From NCBI RefSeq assembly GCF_001467615.1, contig NZ_LNYA01000034.1:280800-344799 (forward strand): 64,000 bases of DNA, read 5' to 3'. The notes below the pieces were generated by a model. The model was not told the origin of the DNA and searched no databases. It worked only from the letters and a program-made list of their open reading frames with translations. The stretch is from Legionella erythra. Lineage in GTDB: Bacteria; Pseudomonadota; Gammaproteobacteria; Legionellales; Legionellaceae. Within the stretch, counting starts at the first letter, position 1, and each line of letters starts with the position of its first letter. The position numbers and the translations under genes are program-made. Positions 56,701-64,000 of the stretch are shown here, piece by piece.

Positions 56701-58415
56701 ATCACTTTGAAGCCAAACTGGCATTAAAACCCGGCGTATTGGCGACCTCCATGAAAGCCATTCTGGATCAATTCTACCAGGGACTTGTTGAGCCATTAGG
56801 TCTTGTTTCAGCTCGCCATTTTGAACTGGTTTTCTCCCTGACGCCCATCCAGAAACGGCAGAACGCTGTGAAGCAGCGCGCCATGATGGCTGAACTGCAA
56901 TTAAAACAAATCAGCCCTCAACGCGAAATCTTTAAAAACCTGAACAAAGTCTTAAAATCCTACATCCGCCTTAAGCAACCGACGATAGGTTACATACCAG
57001 GTCCTCCGCCACGACCGGATATTCTTGAAATAGCCAGACAGAGCGCGGCAAACCATTACCGCGACGCATTGCCCTACCTTAAAGAGGCCGAAAAAGAATT
57101 GCCCCATTTAAAGCCATCGGAAATGGTCTCCCCCAGCCTAATTGATGATTTATTCGCCAAAAGCAATATCACGGTAATCCCTGCCATCGACAATATCGCC
57201 GGTCTGGTCGCTGGCGCACTCTCTTACTACAGAGGTCAATCGCCTTCTCCAGAACGGGATAAAAAAATCCTTGTTTTTTGCCAGTTTCATGAACAGTTAG
57301 AATACTACTTGCAATTTTCGTCAGGGTATTTGCCTTCTACACCTGAAATCCTTAACGGCATTGAGAAACAATTGATCAAACACTATGCAAAACTTTTACC
57401 TGACCTGTATGAACATCAGGCGGAATATAAAGCAGAGCCGTGTGTAGCACCGCGTTATCCTCACGTAGATAAGTTGCTCAATGGGGCCCAACTACCCATC
57501 CCGGTGCAGATACCGTGTTATGCGGTTGACTGGGTTGCCCAATTAGATGCTTACTACGCGGGGTTAGAGGCCAGTTACCAATTCGAAAAGGCGGTCGCTG
57601 AAGAACAGAACCGTTATTTGCAAACCGTGCATATCAAAGAAGCGGAACTGAACAAACAGTATAAAGCCCAATACCTGCAATCCACTTTTGAGGCGCTCGT
57701 CAAGAAGATGGCCGAGCGCCGCATTGGGCTACTGCACCTCCACAGTGAATATGAAAAAAAACTGCATGATCACCTGATGTCGTTTAATCAAACGATTATT
57801 GAGCAGACGAAGTCATCTAACAATATCCGCAAAAGCATGATTCTGTTGCTCATTGATAAAACCAGACGATTCCAGCATGATGAATTGCGTGATTATATGC
57901 ATCTGGATAAAGTCCTGTCTGCCATTCAGGCTTTTTATCTTTACCTTGATGCACAAAAGGGTAATGGGGTTGATGAAACCTCAGTCTATGAAGTGCAGGA
58001 TTTAATTGATGAGAAAAGCGGATTGCTTACCTCATTGAAAGACATCGCCCTCAATGATAAAAAATCACCAAGCCAGCGGCTTCAGCAACTACAAACCGCC
58101 TGCGACAAGGTCGAGTTTTCTATTCCATTAACCAGGCAACGGTCATTCACCGACTATGATTGGCTGTGGTTTAAAAATTGCCTGGTTAATATTCTGGCCT
58201 TTTTTCATCTTTATACCCCCACACCGCTCCAGCGTTTTAACAGCCTGCGCGACAACGCGGCAGAACATAATAAACCGCCAATGCCTTCGTTTGCTCATCA
58301 TTTCGGTCTGTTTTCCAGGAGTGGGCGCGCTTACCAGGAACCTGGATCGCAACACGCACAAGAGGAGTTGAATAACATGCCGCCGTCTGCCAGGGAAACA
58401 GCTGCCGTCGCCTGA
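53775..58415 (+). CDS. Giant helical protein with internal duplication; candidate secreted effector
   Basis: 1546 residues, no signal peptide, no clear membrane segment, predicted almost entirely helical with leucine-rich heptads. I do not recognise the family. Two regions are clearly related: residues 61-88 (EPRRIVQIKQLINALYHAEM...) and 765-792 (EPQQLLNIKRLFNALYYLEQ...), 15 of 28 identical by eye and about 704 residues apart. A later match is LLHPGTLSKPMM (about 315) and LALKPGVLATSM (about 990). So it is a tandem duplication of a roughly 350-residue module, each followed by a different region. Large helical proteins of this kind in Legionella are often Dot/Icm substrates, but there is no proof here. 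The C-terminus PSARETAAVA is not a clear secretion signal. Single gene. Confidence 0.75.
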   Translation: MIERFLRLLDTFKENEISKLLRSNRELLIAQLKGPYFSKFARDYFADTQATGEPYLDFADEPRRIVQIKQLINALYHAEMAFIDLENVNLRNGKNRTADLKTLYFNTIHHAYQASYLLTHVDIDFMEIFGHEIVQLQRILQLVQRQADGYEKRANDWANRILDFPLSYNAGWYAGIAVDQMKPREEGFDYNFISKFSAKLPGYIQELRLYLHNYSAKISIEAPEINEQKLQELQENAIKIIFALDDLRENNFFIVFKLLKYISIVRHIISLTTSTFQQMVQFNETSQTVVRDNLAKLKYDLLPTLFALADRIEDEALLHPGTLSKPMMQQVKPLYDLLITYARKVVNFEARGKELLALEDTRFLYLRLDETHARLSKTRTASIKAQRQQQAFNDFYNILAKPEYQGLRLSQLPESVKKTLARHYRYIRPIIGHHHVDLSNAIIHGLTQTPGWLGTFKKPVDWYYNYEGTDKISYLLTKKSTLADLFVRETVTAAFHKKLNQALLQHVNDQSNLVLTPYPGDNLLRLNDKAALGIKDGGHDLEFTISEAGDCLLKQPAPLTIDQAFLLAQHYDQRIIALTQAQEAYRQFMVVLEQQDVAALSDITEEARKKLQHLYARFQPYFMNILGSDAGSIALDRKIITSLTDKAPVLPMTINELALMQLAINSGFAAIRTRWKVYRDHYLNEGKTRYEKDVESTPLVVMTQHANRAHYLLKKDNYSRQIADFRKSLFQFTAALSLSARHHLQPQEKGIPFPKLENRQTLLREPQQLLNIKRLFNALYYLEQLFIQLENLTDKSSESMYVYHLLQVYQAINTIYHLSLSFYNDPHSRLVCRDLMMKAHELYQFTHDQAEAYTMTAQEVEPQDKTIHYNGLWYALQAFMVIPEHVAALNYQQSIAADKLSKIRFNTKQIAVNIERIIHDSHAYFRLLLDTPVMYGLFMELKAKLAQFSQVSHDAVLSHLEEISSNVFARLLMETDHFEAKLALKPGVLATSMKAILDQFYQGLVEPLGLVSARHFELVFSLTPIQKRQNAVKQRAMMAELQLKQISPQREIFKNLNKVLKSYIRLKQPTIGYIPGPPPRPDILEIARQSAANHYRDALPYLKEAEKELPHLKPSEMVSPSLIDDLFAKSNITVIPAIDNIAGLVAGALSYYRGQSPSPERDKKILVFCQFHEQLEYYLQFSSGYLPSTPEILNGIEKQLIKHYAKLLPDLYEHQAEYKAEPCVAPRYPHVDKLLNGAQLPIPVQIPCYAVDWVAQLDAYYAGLEASYQFEKAVAEEQNRYLQTVHIKEAELNKQYKAQYLQSTFEALVKKMAERRIGLLHLHSEYEKKLHDHLMSFNQTIIEQTKSSNNIRKSMILLLIDKTRRFQHDELRDYMHLDKVLSAIQAFYLYLDAQKGNGVDETSVYEVQDLIDEKSGLLTSLKDIALNDKKSPSQRLQQLQTACDKVEFSIPLTRQRSFTDYDWLWFKNCLVNILAFFHLYTPTPLQRFNSLRDNAAEHNKPPMPSFAHHFGLFSRSGRAYQEPGSQHAQEELNNMPPSARETAAVA

Positions 58416-58721
58416 TTAATGATGGCTGCTGTGTAATAAGCGCTTTAACTGTTCTATTTCGTGCATCAACTCAAGCGCCAACGCAGCCCCAGCAAAATTA
58501 ACGCCGAGATCACGGTGTAATTGCAGTACCGTACGAATACGTCGTATATCGTCGCTACCGAAATAAAATTCGTTTTGCTCATTTTTTTGGGATGAAATAA
58601 TCCCCTCATCCATAATTTCAAGAATGACATGGGCATCCACCCCAAACGAACAGGTCACTTCACGCAGGGACAATGTATACCATTCTTCGCACGGTGCTGT
58701 GGTTTCTGTGTCCTTAGCCAT
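58416..58721 (-). CDS. cbpM: Chaperone modulator CbpM
   Basis: 101 residues of the MerR-like-fold CbpM family, which binds the J domain of CbpA and inhibits its activity. The start [19 protein letters not shown] and the middle [35 protein letters not shown] (key parts [16 protein letters not shown]) match. The start codon overlaps the cbpA stop region by 8 bp, giving translational coupling. The stop is 1 bp from the stop of the convergent giant gene. Confidence 0.9.
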   Translation of the reverse strand: MAKDTETTAPCEEWYTLSLREVTCSFGVDAHVILEIMDEGIISSQKNEQNEFYFGSDDIRRIRTVLQLHRDLGVNFAGAALALELMHEIEQLKRLLHSSHH

Positions 58722-59646
58722 GCTTGACTCCTAATTTTTCTCTTGGATTAAACGACGATGCTTTCGCCATGTCTTCATACAATTGCCGAAGCGTTTCATT
58801 ATCCTGGTGCGGAATAACAATTTCCAGACTCACATACTGATCACCGGCAGGATTCCCCGGCAACCCTCTGCCTTTAAGCCGCATTTGTTTGCCGGATTGA
58901 GATTGTGCTGGAATTTTAAGATTAACCGGCCCCCCCAATGTCGGAACCTGGACAGTCGCACCCAATGCCGCTTCCCAGGGCGCCACCGGCAATTGCAGGT
59001 AAATGTCTTTTTTATCCAGACGAAACCAGGGGTGCGGCTGAATACTGATTTCGATATACAAGTCACCGGGCGGCTGGCCATCCACCTTGCCGCCCTGGCC
59101 TTTTAGACGAATTTGCTGCCCATCGCCGATACCAACGGGAATTTTTACCTTTACAGCCCGGGTCTGATACTCGCCGTGTCCCTGGCGATCATAGACCGGT
59201 ACCTTAAGCTGTATGGTTTTTTCCGCCCCCCGGTAACTGTCTTCCAGATTGATTGGTAATTTGGCATGGATATCCTGTTGGCCAAAATCATAAAAATTGG
59301 CATGTTGTTGCTGTTGACGGTGACGGAAAATGCTGCTGATGAAATCCTCAAAATCAGCCGTGTCGCCTTCATTAAACGACTCATGACGATAAGCGTTTTC
59401 CCCGGGTCTAAAACCGGATTGCTGTTGTTTCCAGTACTGACCGTATTGATCATACTTGGCCTTTTTTTCAGGATCCTTCAATACCTCATAAGCCTCACCC
59501 AGTTCTTTAAACTTGTCCTCAGCACCAGGCTCTTTACTGACATCCGGATGGTACTTACGGGCCAGTTTTCTGTAGGCCCGCTTAATTTCTTCAGGCGAAG
59601 CATCGCGCTCAAGCCCCATAATTTGATAGTAGTCTTTATAGTCCAT
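58714..59646 (-). CDS. cbpA: Curved-DNA-binding J-domain protein CbpA
   Basis: DnaJ paralogue, a co-chaperone of DnaK that also binds curved DNA, mostly in stationary phase. 310 residues. J domain at 1-70 with the HPD motif at 33-35, a short glycine and phenylalanine region with [14 protein letters not shown], then two beta-sandwich substrate-binding domains ending in [10 protein letters not shown]. It lacks the zinc-finger domain of DnaJ, as CbpA does. Operon with cbpM; the protease gene ends 27 bp upstream on the same strand. Confidence 0.93.
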   Translation of the reverse strand: MDYKDYYQIMGLERDASPEEIKRAYRKLARKYHPDVSKEPGAEDKFKELGEAYEVLKDPEKKAKYDQYGQYWKQQQSGFRPGENAYRHESFNEGDTADFEDFISSIFRHRQQQQHANFYDFGQQDIHAKLPINLEDSYRGAEKTIQLKVPVYDRQGHGEYQTRAVKVKIPVGIGDGQQIRLKGQGGKVDGQPPGDLYIEISIQPHPWFRLDKKDIYLQLPVAPWEAALGATVQVPTLGGPVNLKIPAQSQSGKQMRLKGRGLPGNPAGDQYVSLEIVIPHQDNETLRQLYEDMAKASSFNPREKLGVKHG

Positions 59647-59673
59647 GTGTTTTTCTTTCTAATCGTATTAACG

Positions 59674-60729
59674 TTAAACCTTGGGTTTGATAATCTGCAC
59701 TTCATCACTCAATGCTTTGAAGTAGTCATAGGACATGTAAAAATTACCCCGGTTGCCGCTGTTGCTGCCCCAGGAATTACGCAAGATTAACATGCCTTTG
59801 CTGGCATGACCAAAAGCATCCATGATAAGCGCCGTGTCATCGTAGCCAATGATGATCATTTCATGACCGCCATTGACCCGCCCCTGTTTGGCATGACGGA
59901 TGATTTCAGGCGTAAGCATCCAGGAATCAAAGGGTTTTGCGTATTTACCCATGGCGCCGGCATGATGTAATTCCACATCCAGCAACACGCCAAAGGTTAA
60001 GCGATGCCCATCATTCAAGCTTTTTTTAATCGCCGGCAACACCTGGGCCGGATTATGATTAACGGTAAAAACATCATCAATATCCACCAGACTCTCCCAG
60101 GTCATTTGATCATCAATGGTCAGCGCATTGGCACTGTACTCACTTACTGACATGGGTTTACCCTGGTTTTTTTCATTGTCAACTGGATAAAACTTAACGC
60201 CTGCACAACCCTTGCTGCGTTGATGATTCATGGGAATGATGCCGTATTGTTCCAGTTGATTTAAGACAATTTTGCCAAAGGAACCGTCCCAGCCACTGTA
60301 AGGGATCTGCTTTTTATTTTGAAGGTAGGCACCCAACTCCAGACTGCATAATTGGCTAATGTAATCCCCTTTGGCCAACAAGGCATCCAATGCAGCGGTC
60401 ACGGCAAAGGTGACGCAGGTGCCATGCACGCCTTGATTCAATACCGGCGTTTTATTCATGCCCAAATCCACTTTTGCTGGCAAGCCGGTTGTCAACAGGA
60501 ATTCCTCGTCGCTGGCATCATCAATAATCTCTTGCACCCGCTCGCCGAGCACGGCCTGAGCCTCAGGCGATAATTGCACGTTCTGAACAAGCACGACCCG
60601 GGATTGGCGCAAGTCCGTTTCCGTTTCATCACCAATAAAAATGGGGATTTGCCCTACGATTTCAACCGGTTTTGCCCCAACCGATACCGATAACAGTAAA
60701 CTGACAATCCATACTATTCCCTTTTTCAT
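59674..60729 (-). CDS. Secreted papain-family (C1) cysteine protease
   Basis: 351 residues with signal peptide (about 1-19, ending VGAKP). The C1 catalytic set is visible: Q99 and C105 in NQGVHGTCVTFAV, H289 in GGHEMIIIGYDD and N318 in LRNSWGSNSGNRG. The nucleophile segment differs from the usual CGSCWAFS form, having GTCVTFA and no tryptophan. Between the pro-segment-like N-terminal part (25-90) and the catalytic Cys is a run resembling other bacterial C1 homologues. Exported, perhaps secreted by type II secretion. Located upstream of cbpA on the same strand, 27 bp apart, so possibly co-transcribed. Confidence 0.85.
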   Translation of the reverse strand: MKKGIVWIVSLLLSVSVGAKPVEIVGQIPIFIGDETETDLRQSRVVLVQNVQLSPEAQAVLGERVQEIIDDASDEEFLLTTGLPAKVDLGMNKTPVLNQGVHGTCVTFAVTAALDALLAKGDYISQLCSLELGAYLQNKKQIPYSGWDGSFGKIVLNQLEQYGIIPMNHQRSKGCAGVKFYPVDNEKNQGKPMSVSEYSANALTIDDQMTWESLVDIDDVFTVNHNPAQVLPAIKKSLNDGHRLTFGVLLDVELHHAGAMGKYAKPFDSWMLTPEIIRHAKQGRVNGGHEMIIIGYDDTALIMDAFGHASKGMLILRNSWGSNSGNRGNFYMSYDYFKALSDEVQIIKPKV

Positions 60730-61031
60730 CGCATTTTTCCTTGTGCTTGTCCTTTTGATTGCAAACTATAGCGACAGGAGTCCCCTATTAACAATAGTCC
60801 ATCTAAAATTGATTAGAGCCAATGCAAATAAAAATACTTTCTGCACAATGATTGTCATTGATGAAAAAATAATGTAATGTGGAAAAATAGTGTCGTTAAA
60901 TTTTTAATCCATGAATTGGTTCCCTTGCTCCATCCTCATTAACCGTTCAATTATTATCGGCTGAAAAGCCGATCACATCCCTCACATTTTTACTGCCTTT
61001 TATTTTTAACCTGCTTTCCTGTGAGGATATG
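60730..61031. other. 302-bp intergenic region with Fur-like palindrome
   Basis: No gene is seen here. The divergent genes are the C1 protease (minus) and an MFS transporter (plus), so promoters for both are expected. At 60847-60859 there is a perfect 5-3-5 inverted repeat AATGA-TTG-TCATT inside an AT-rich context (AATGATTGTCATTGATGA), partly like the Fur consensus GATAATGATAATCATTATC. Iron control of the MFS gene is possible but unproven. Confidence 0.35.
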
Positions 61032-62294
61032 ATGTTTCGTTTACAACGCTACCTACCTTTTGTCATGTGGTTTTTCCCCGTCATCTTTTTTGCCTATCAG
61101 TTCATTCTTCGCCTTTGGCCCGGATTAATGATGCAGGGAATTATGGAACAGCTGGCTATCGATGCCAGCCAGTTCGGATTATTAGCCGCTTTTTATTACT
61201 ACGGTTACGCCGGCATGCAGATCCCGGTGGCGATGTTGCTTGATCGCTATGGTGCACGCCGCGTTATTTTGTTTTTCGCTTTACTTTGCAGTGCGGGCAC
61301 GCTGCTGTTTACCCTCACTCACCACTGGCTTATTGCCTGCTTGAGCCGTTTTTTGATCGGTGCGGGATCAGCCGTGGGTTTCCTGGGTGTTTCCAAAGTC
61401 ATCTCAGACTGGTTTCCGGCCGCCCATTACGCACGGATGGTGGGTTTTTCTTTCAGCCTGGGCTTATTAGGCGCCATCTATGGCGGCAAACCGATAAGCC
61501 TTCTTGCGCTTCATTACGATTGGCATACGCTGGCTCTTGGGCTTGCGTTGCTGGCTGTGCTCTTAGGCCTTGCTGTCAGTCTGTTGCTTCGCACCCCACC
61601 GCACTCAACGGCAACCAGGACACATGGCTTTACTGTCAAACAGTTCAAAGCGGTTCTTTCTTCACCAGCCATTTGGGTATTGGCTCTTGCCAATGCATTA
61701 ATGGTGGGTTCGCTCGAAGGATTTGCCGATGTTTGGGGCATTCCTTATCTGATGACAGCCTATGGCATCCCTAAAAGCGAGGCGGCCCTGGTGATTTCGT
61801 TTTTGTTTGTCGGTATGTTATTTGGCGGGCCTCTGTTGTCTTTCGCCAGCAAAAAATGGGGTCTCTACCCTGTGATTAGTCTGTGCGGGTTAGGCATGGC
61901 GGCCGTTTTTTTCATGCTGCTTTCACACCCGTCCTACCACAAGGCGGCTTTTACCCTGTTGTTTTTTATCACAGGTCTTCTATGCTGCTATCAAGTCCTG
62001 GTTTTTGCTTCTGGCGCGAGACTCGTTCATCCAGAACATTTAAGCGTCACTGTGGCTTTCCTTAATTGCGTGAATATGCTGGGAGGATCATTCTTCCATA
62101 CCTTAATTGGTAAACTCATGGAAACCTCCTGGACAGGAACTCTGTCAAGCGATGGGGTGCATGTCTATTCCCTGATGAGCTATCTTCTGGCTTTAAAAGT
62201 CATTCCCGTCTGTGCGTTGTTGGGCGCTTTACTGACAAGCATGATGCAATGGCGTTTTTACAACCAGTCAACCGACTCTGTGGCACCCGCCTGA
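61032..62294 (+). CDS. MFS transporter
   Basis: 420 residues from the ATG at 61032 (the adjacent ATG at 61029 sits only 2 bases from GAGG; 61032 is spaced 5). Twelve predicted membrane segments. The loop PVAMLLDRYGARRVIL is the MFS signature. The first segment FVMWFFPVIFFAYQFILRLWPGLMM is of the Pht/Lbt type found in many Legionella copies, and the protein is related to but distinct from the MFS protein at 50451. Substrate unknown. Confidence 0.85.
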   Translation: MFRLQRYLPFVMWFFPVIFFAYQFILRLWPGLMMQGIMEQLAIDASQFGLLAAFYYYGYAGMQIPVAMLLDRYGARRVILFFALLCSAGTLLFTLTHHWLIACLSRFLIGAGSAVGFLGVSKVISDWFPAAHYARMVGFSFSLGLLGAIYGGKPISLLALHYDWHTLALGLALLAVLLGLAVSLLLRTPPHSTATRTHGFTVKQFKAVLSSPAIWVLALANALMVGSLEGFADVWGIPYLMTAYGIPKSEAALVISFLFVGMLFGGPLLSFASKKWGLYPVISLCGLGMAAVFFMLLSHPSYHKAAFTLLFFITGLLCCYQVLVFASGARLVHPEHLSVTVAFLNCVNMLGGSFFHTLIGKLMETSWTGTLSSDGVHVYSLMSYLLALKVIPVCALLGALLTSMMQWRFYNQSTDSVAPA

Positions 62295-62302
62295 CAGCCT
62301 TT

Positions 62303-62327
62303 GGCGCGAGGAAAATAACCTCGCGCC
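62303..62327. terminator. Strong hairpin between convergent genes
   Basis: A perfect 9-bp stem GGCGCGAGG (62303-62311) with CCTCGCGCC (62319-62327) and a 7-base AT loop lies between the MFS stop and the convergent small-protein stop. It lacks a T run on either side, so it may be a mRNA-end stabiliser rather than a strict terminator. Confidence 0.5.
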
Positions 62328-62333
62328 CACCGG

Positions 62334-62720
62334 TCAATCCAGTTTAATGGTATAGGAGTAACTGCCAATGCCGTCATAATCCAGACCGAGGTAGCGGATG
62401 CCATGGCATGAAGCGCTGATGGAGGGATGTTGCATATATGGGCCATCCTTAATATCCAGCACACACCAATTGGCTGCATCATAAGCCACAGTCACATGCG
62501 CATAGCCAGAACGGCATTGGGGGGTGTCGCGAATAACAAAACTGCGAGGTCCGACCAGTTGTAGATTGAGATCCTGATCGCTGTAACCGCTAACAATATA
62601 GATAGCCGGGTGTGCCTTGTTGGTCAAATGAAAATAATCTTTATACCCACAAAGCCCCTCATTTGCCTGAGCACTCAACATGAACACACTGCCCGCTGCC
62701 AACAACATCCATTTTTTCAT
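62334..62720 (-). CDS. Small exported protein, unknown
   Basis: 128 residues with a signal peptide (about 1-19, ending SAQANE). Mature part has four cysteines (LCGYKDYF, QCRSG, WCVLD, SCHGIRY), suggesting two disulfide bonds, and is tyrosine- and glycine-rich. The tail SYSYTIKLD resembles a beta strand end. Family not recognised. An AAAGGT site precedes the ATG. Divergent to the second deformylase with about 175 bp between. Confidence 0.65.
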   Translation of the reverse strand: MKKWMLLAAGSVFMLSAQANEGLCGYKDYFHLTNKAHPAIYIVSGYSDQDLNLQLVGPRSFVIRDTPQCRSGYAHVTVAYDAANWCVLDIKDGPYMQHPSISASCHGIRYLGLDYDGIGSYSYTIKLD

Positions 62721-62895
62721 TGTTTTACCTTTCTATTGTTATTGTTAAAATGGGGAATAGGCATTATATGGAAATGCTAGATATCTAACAATCATATTGG
62801 TTAGCTTTTTTGCATAAATTGCCATTGAATCAATACCTTGATGTATAAATAGCTTTCAAATGAACCTTTTTAATTGGCTTTTGGCAGGAATGACA

Positions 62896-63513
62896 ATGAG
62901 CAACGCCCTTACCCCTCTTACGCTGGTCAACGTGGAGCAGCATGATTACCGACAGGTTCTTACGACCCCGGCAACACCGGTGCAATGGCCATTGAGTGTT
63001 GAGGACAGGCAATTAATCGCCGCCATGAAAGACAAGCTCTATGAATTAGAGGGCGTGGGTCTTGCCGCGCCGCAGGTCAATCAACCGAAACAGATCATTG
63101 CCATTTATATTCCTGAAAGTGCCGCTTTATTACGTGACCACGTCAAACCTTACCCCATGCACATCCTGTTAAACCCCTCTTACCAGGGCCTCAGCGATTC
63201 GCCGAGACATGCTGATTTTGAGGCCTGTTATTCCGTGGCCGACAAGGCGGGCAAAGTCCCGCGTTTCGATAAAATTATGGTGGAATATTATGACGAAGAC
63301 GGCCATTTCCATCGTCAGCAGGAAAGCGGTTTTTATGCACGGGTTTTACAGCATGAAATTGACCATGTACACGGCATCTTGATTACTGATCGCCTGACGC
63401 CTGACCGTATACAAGGAAGCCAGGAGGACATGCGGGCTTTGCGCCGCAGCGAATTATCGGCAGAAAAACGCCGGCTATTCGATGAATTAATGGCTAAAAA
63501 AGCAAAGAAATAA
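62896..63513 (+). CDS. Peptide deformylase-like protein (second copy)
   Basis: 205 residues from the ATG at 62896; GCAGGA 6 bases upstream supports this start over ATGs at 62860 and 62890. It keeps GVGLAAPQ at 53-60, the metal-site HEIDH at 153-157 and the metal-ligand cysteine C111, but the middle motif reads EACYS instead of EGCLS. That change is found in type III deformylases, some of which are active only in part. The N-terminus (residues 1-35) is longer than in the canonical copy at 934. Whether it is a working deformylase or has a different substrate is open. Last gene before the repeat region. Confidence 0.75.
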   Translation: MSNALTPLTLVNVEQHDYRQVLTTPATPVQWPLSVEDRQLIAAMKDKLYELEGVGLAAPQVNQPKQIIAIYIPESAALLRDHVKPYPMHILLNPSYQGLSDSPRHADFEACYSVADKAGKVPRFDKIMVEYYDEDGHFHRQQESGFYARVLQHEIDHVHGILITDRLTPDRIQGSQEDMRALRRSELSAEKRRLFDELMAKKAKK

Positions 63514-63584
63514 CCTTGATAGGAAAGCTTATTCAGGTTACAGGACATTTCAGCCCAATATCCTGCTTCCGTGCCAAACCAGGC

Positions 63585-63778
63585 ATGGTTGCCCGCCTGC
63601 GCGGGCAGGACAGGGGTGGATGATACCAAAGACAACCAGACGCTCTGGCAAAGCACGGAATCATTTCTCAAATTCGGCTGCGCATGATAAACAATCGTCC
63701 TCCCCGACCAGACAGGGTGGGTCATCCCGAAGACGCGCATGGTAAATAATTGTCGTGCCCGCGCAGGCGGGCAACCAT
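63585..63778. mobile_element. MITE-like element with 28-bp terminal inverted repeats
   Basis: The ends 63585-63612 and 63751-63778 are inverted copies of each other, 27 of 28 bases matching (ATGGTTGCCCGCCTGCGCGG at the start, one C/G difference near the inner edge). The inside, about 138 bp, has no open frame and carries two degenerate direct copies of a unit starting CGCATG-ATAAACAAT (63681) and CGCATG-GTAAATAAT (63735). No transposase is present, so it would be mobilised in trans. No target-site duplication was found by eye. Confidence 0.6.
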
Positions 63779-63928
63779 CCATCAATTTAATCCAATGCCA
63801 GGATGAAAAAATTATTTATAGCATGCTCAAGTCTTACCGACATTCGGTGTTGAGAGGAGAGATATGGGTTAAGTGCGCAGAGTACTTGTGAAGCAAATGG
63901 TTATAACCTTGATAAGCCAGGGCCTATC

Positions 63929-64000
63929 ATCGTCCTCCCCGACCAGACAGGGTGGGTCATCCCGAAGACGCGCATGGTAAATAATTGTCGTGCCCGCGCA
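63929..64000 (+). repeat. 72-bp direct repeat of the element interior, cut by window edge
   Basis: Bases 63929-64000 are identical over 72 bases to 63694-63765. The copy covers the inner right half and the start of the right inverted end of the element at 63585-63778, so a second, differently bounded copy lies here and continues past the window. The base before the repeat differs between copies (C versus A), so 63929 is a real boundary of identity. Confidence 0.8.

Larger units (their letters stand above)
63514..64000. other. Gene-free region with repeats
   Basis: After the deformylase stop there is no supported gene to the window end; the open frames seen on the minus strand here overlap the repeat and the deformylase and are not believable. 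Apart from the element and the partial repeat, 63779-63928 is ordinary sequence with no feature that I can name. Confidence 0.7.

Noticed and set aside
63333..63785. 150-codon minus-strand frame over the deformylase end and the repeat element
   Set aside because: It covers the complement of a conserved enzyme and a repeat, with no recognisable content.
63585..64000. CRISPR array
   Set aside because: The repeats are long, few, differently bounded and without regular unique spacers; no cas gene is in the window.
1..64000. Prophage, integrated plasmid or genomic island
   Set aside because: No integrase, phage structural gene, conjugation gene or tRNA-end duplication was seen; the single tRNA gene is followed by prs with no attachment-site repeat.

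Overview
The window reads as an ordinary chromosomal stretch of a gamma-proteobacterium of the Legionella type. Reasons: the two largest non-housekeeping genes are host-oriented (a 1039-residue ankyrin protein and a 1546-residue all-helical protein with an internal duplication), there is a small protein resembling the Legionella transmission-trait enhancer LetE, a polyhydroxybutyrate gene set, and two MFS transporters. Base composition looks by eye like the mid-40s % GC, higher than L. pneumophila, so a different species or close relative is likely. No rRNA, prophage, insertion sequence with transposase or CRISPR array is visible.

Layout. 1-1443 (minus): fmt (cut by the window edge) and def. 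1536-6422 (plus): LysM protein, dprA, smg, topA in one run. 6427-13297: polysaccharide deacetylase, the ankyrin/cysteine-protease-like protein, then a minus-strand group (kinase-like APH protein, threonine aldolase, DUF2845 protein) and a PH-domain membrane protein. 13396-13818: DUF721/DciA-like protein. 13878-26611 (minus): a division and cell-wall (dcw) cluster read murF-mraY-murD-ftsW-murC-murB-ddl-ftsQ-ftsA-ftsZ-lpxC; murE, ftsI, ftsL and, more unusually, murG are not in it. 26710-31370 (minus): smc-zipA-DUF167.

31465-34788: two unknown genes and phaC (PHA synthase). 34796-36967: small secreted protein, DUF1415 protein, ubiX, small EamA-type transporter. 36969-40226 (minus): VIT1-family transporter, phasin, phaR, and two tandem acetoacetyl-CoA reductases, so granule synthesis, coating and regulation are encoded within about 7 kb but split by unrelated genes. 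40396-44073: fatty-acid desaturase, small membrane protein with mutM, DUF1840 protein, plsC. 44070-47042: ggt, coaD, lolB. 47200-47274: tRNA-Gln(UUG), then prs and fis facing each other over a perfect bidirectional terminator.

48863-53640: DUF945 protein, MFS transporter, SseB-like protein, LetE-like protein, pdxH. 53775-58415: the giant helical protein. 58416-60729 (minus): cbpM, cbpA and a secreted papain-family protease. 61032-63513: second MFS transporter, small secreted protein, and a second, divergent peptide deformylase. 63514-64000 holds no gene but a MITE-like element with 28-bp inverted ends, part of which recurs at the window edge.

The most interesting items are the ankyrin protein with a Cys-His-Asp arrangement between two ankyrin blocks, the duplicated giant protein, the RMF-like/LetE-like protein with a membrane tail, and the repeat element. 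All function calls rest on reading motifs by eye; no database search was run.
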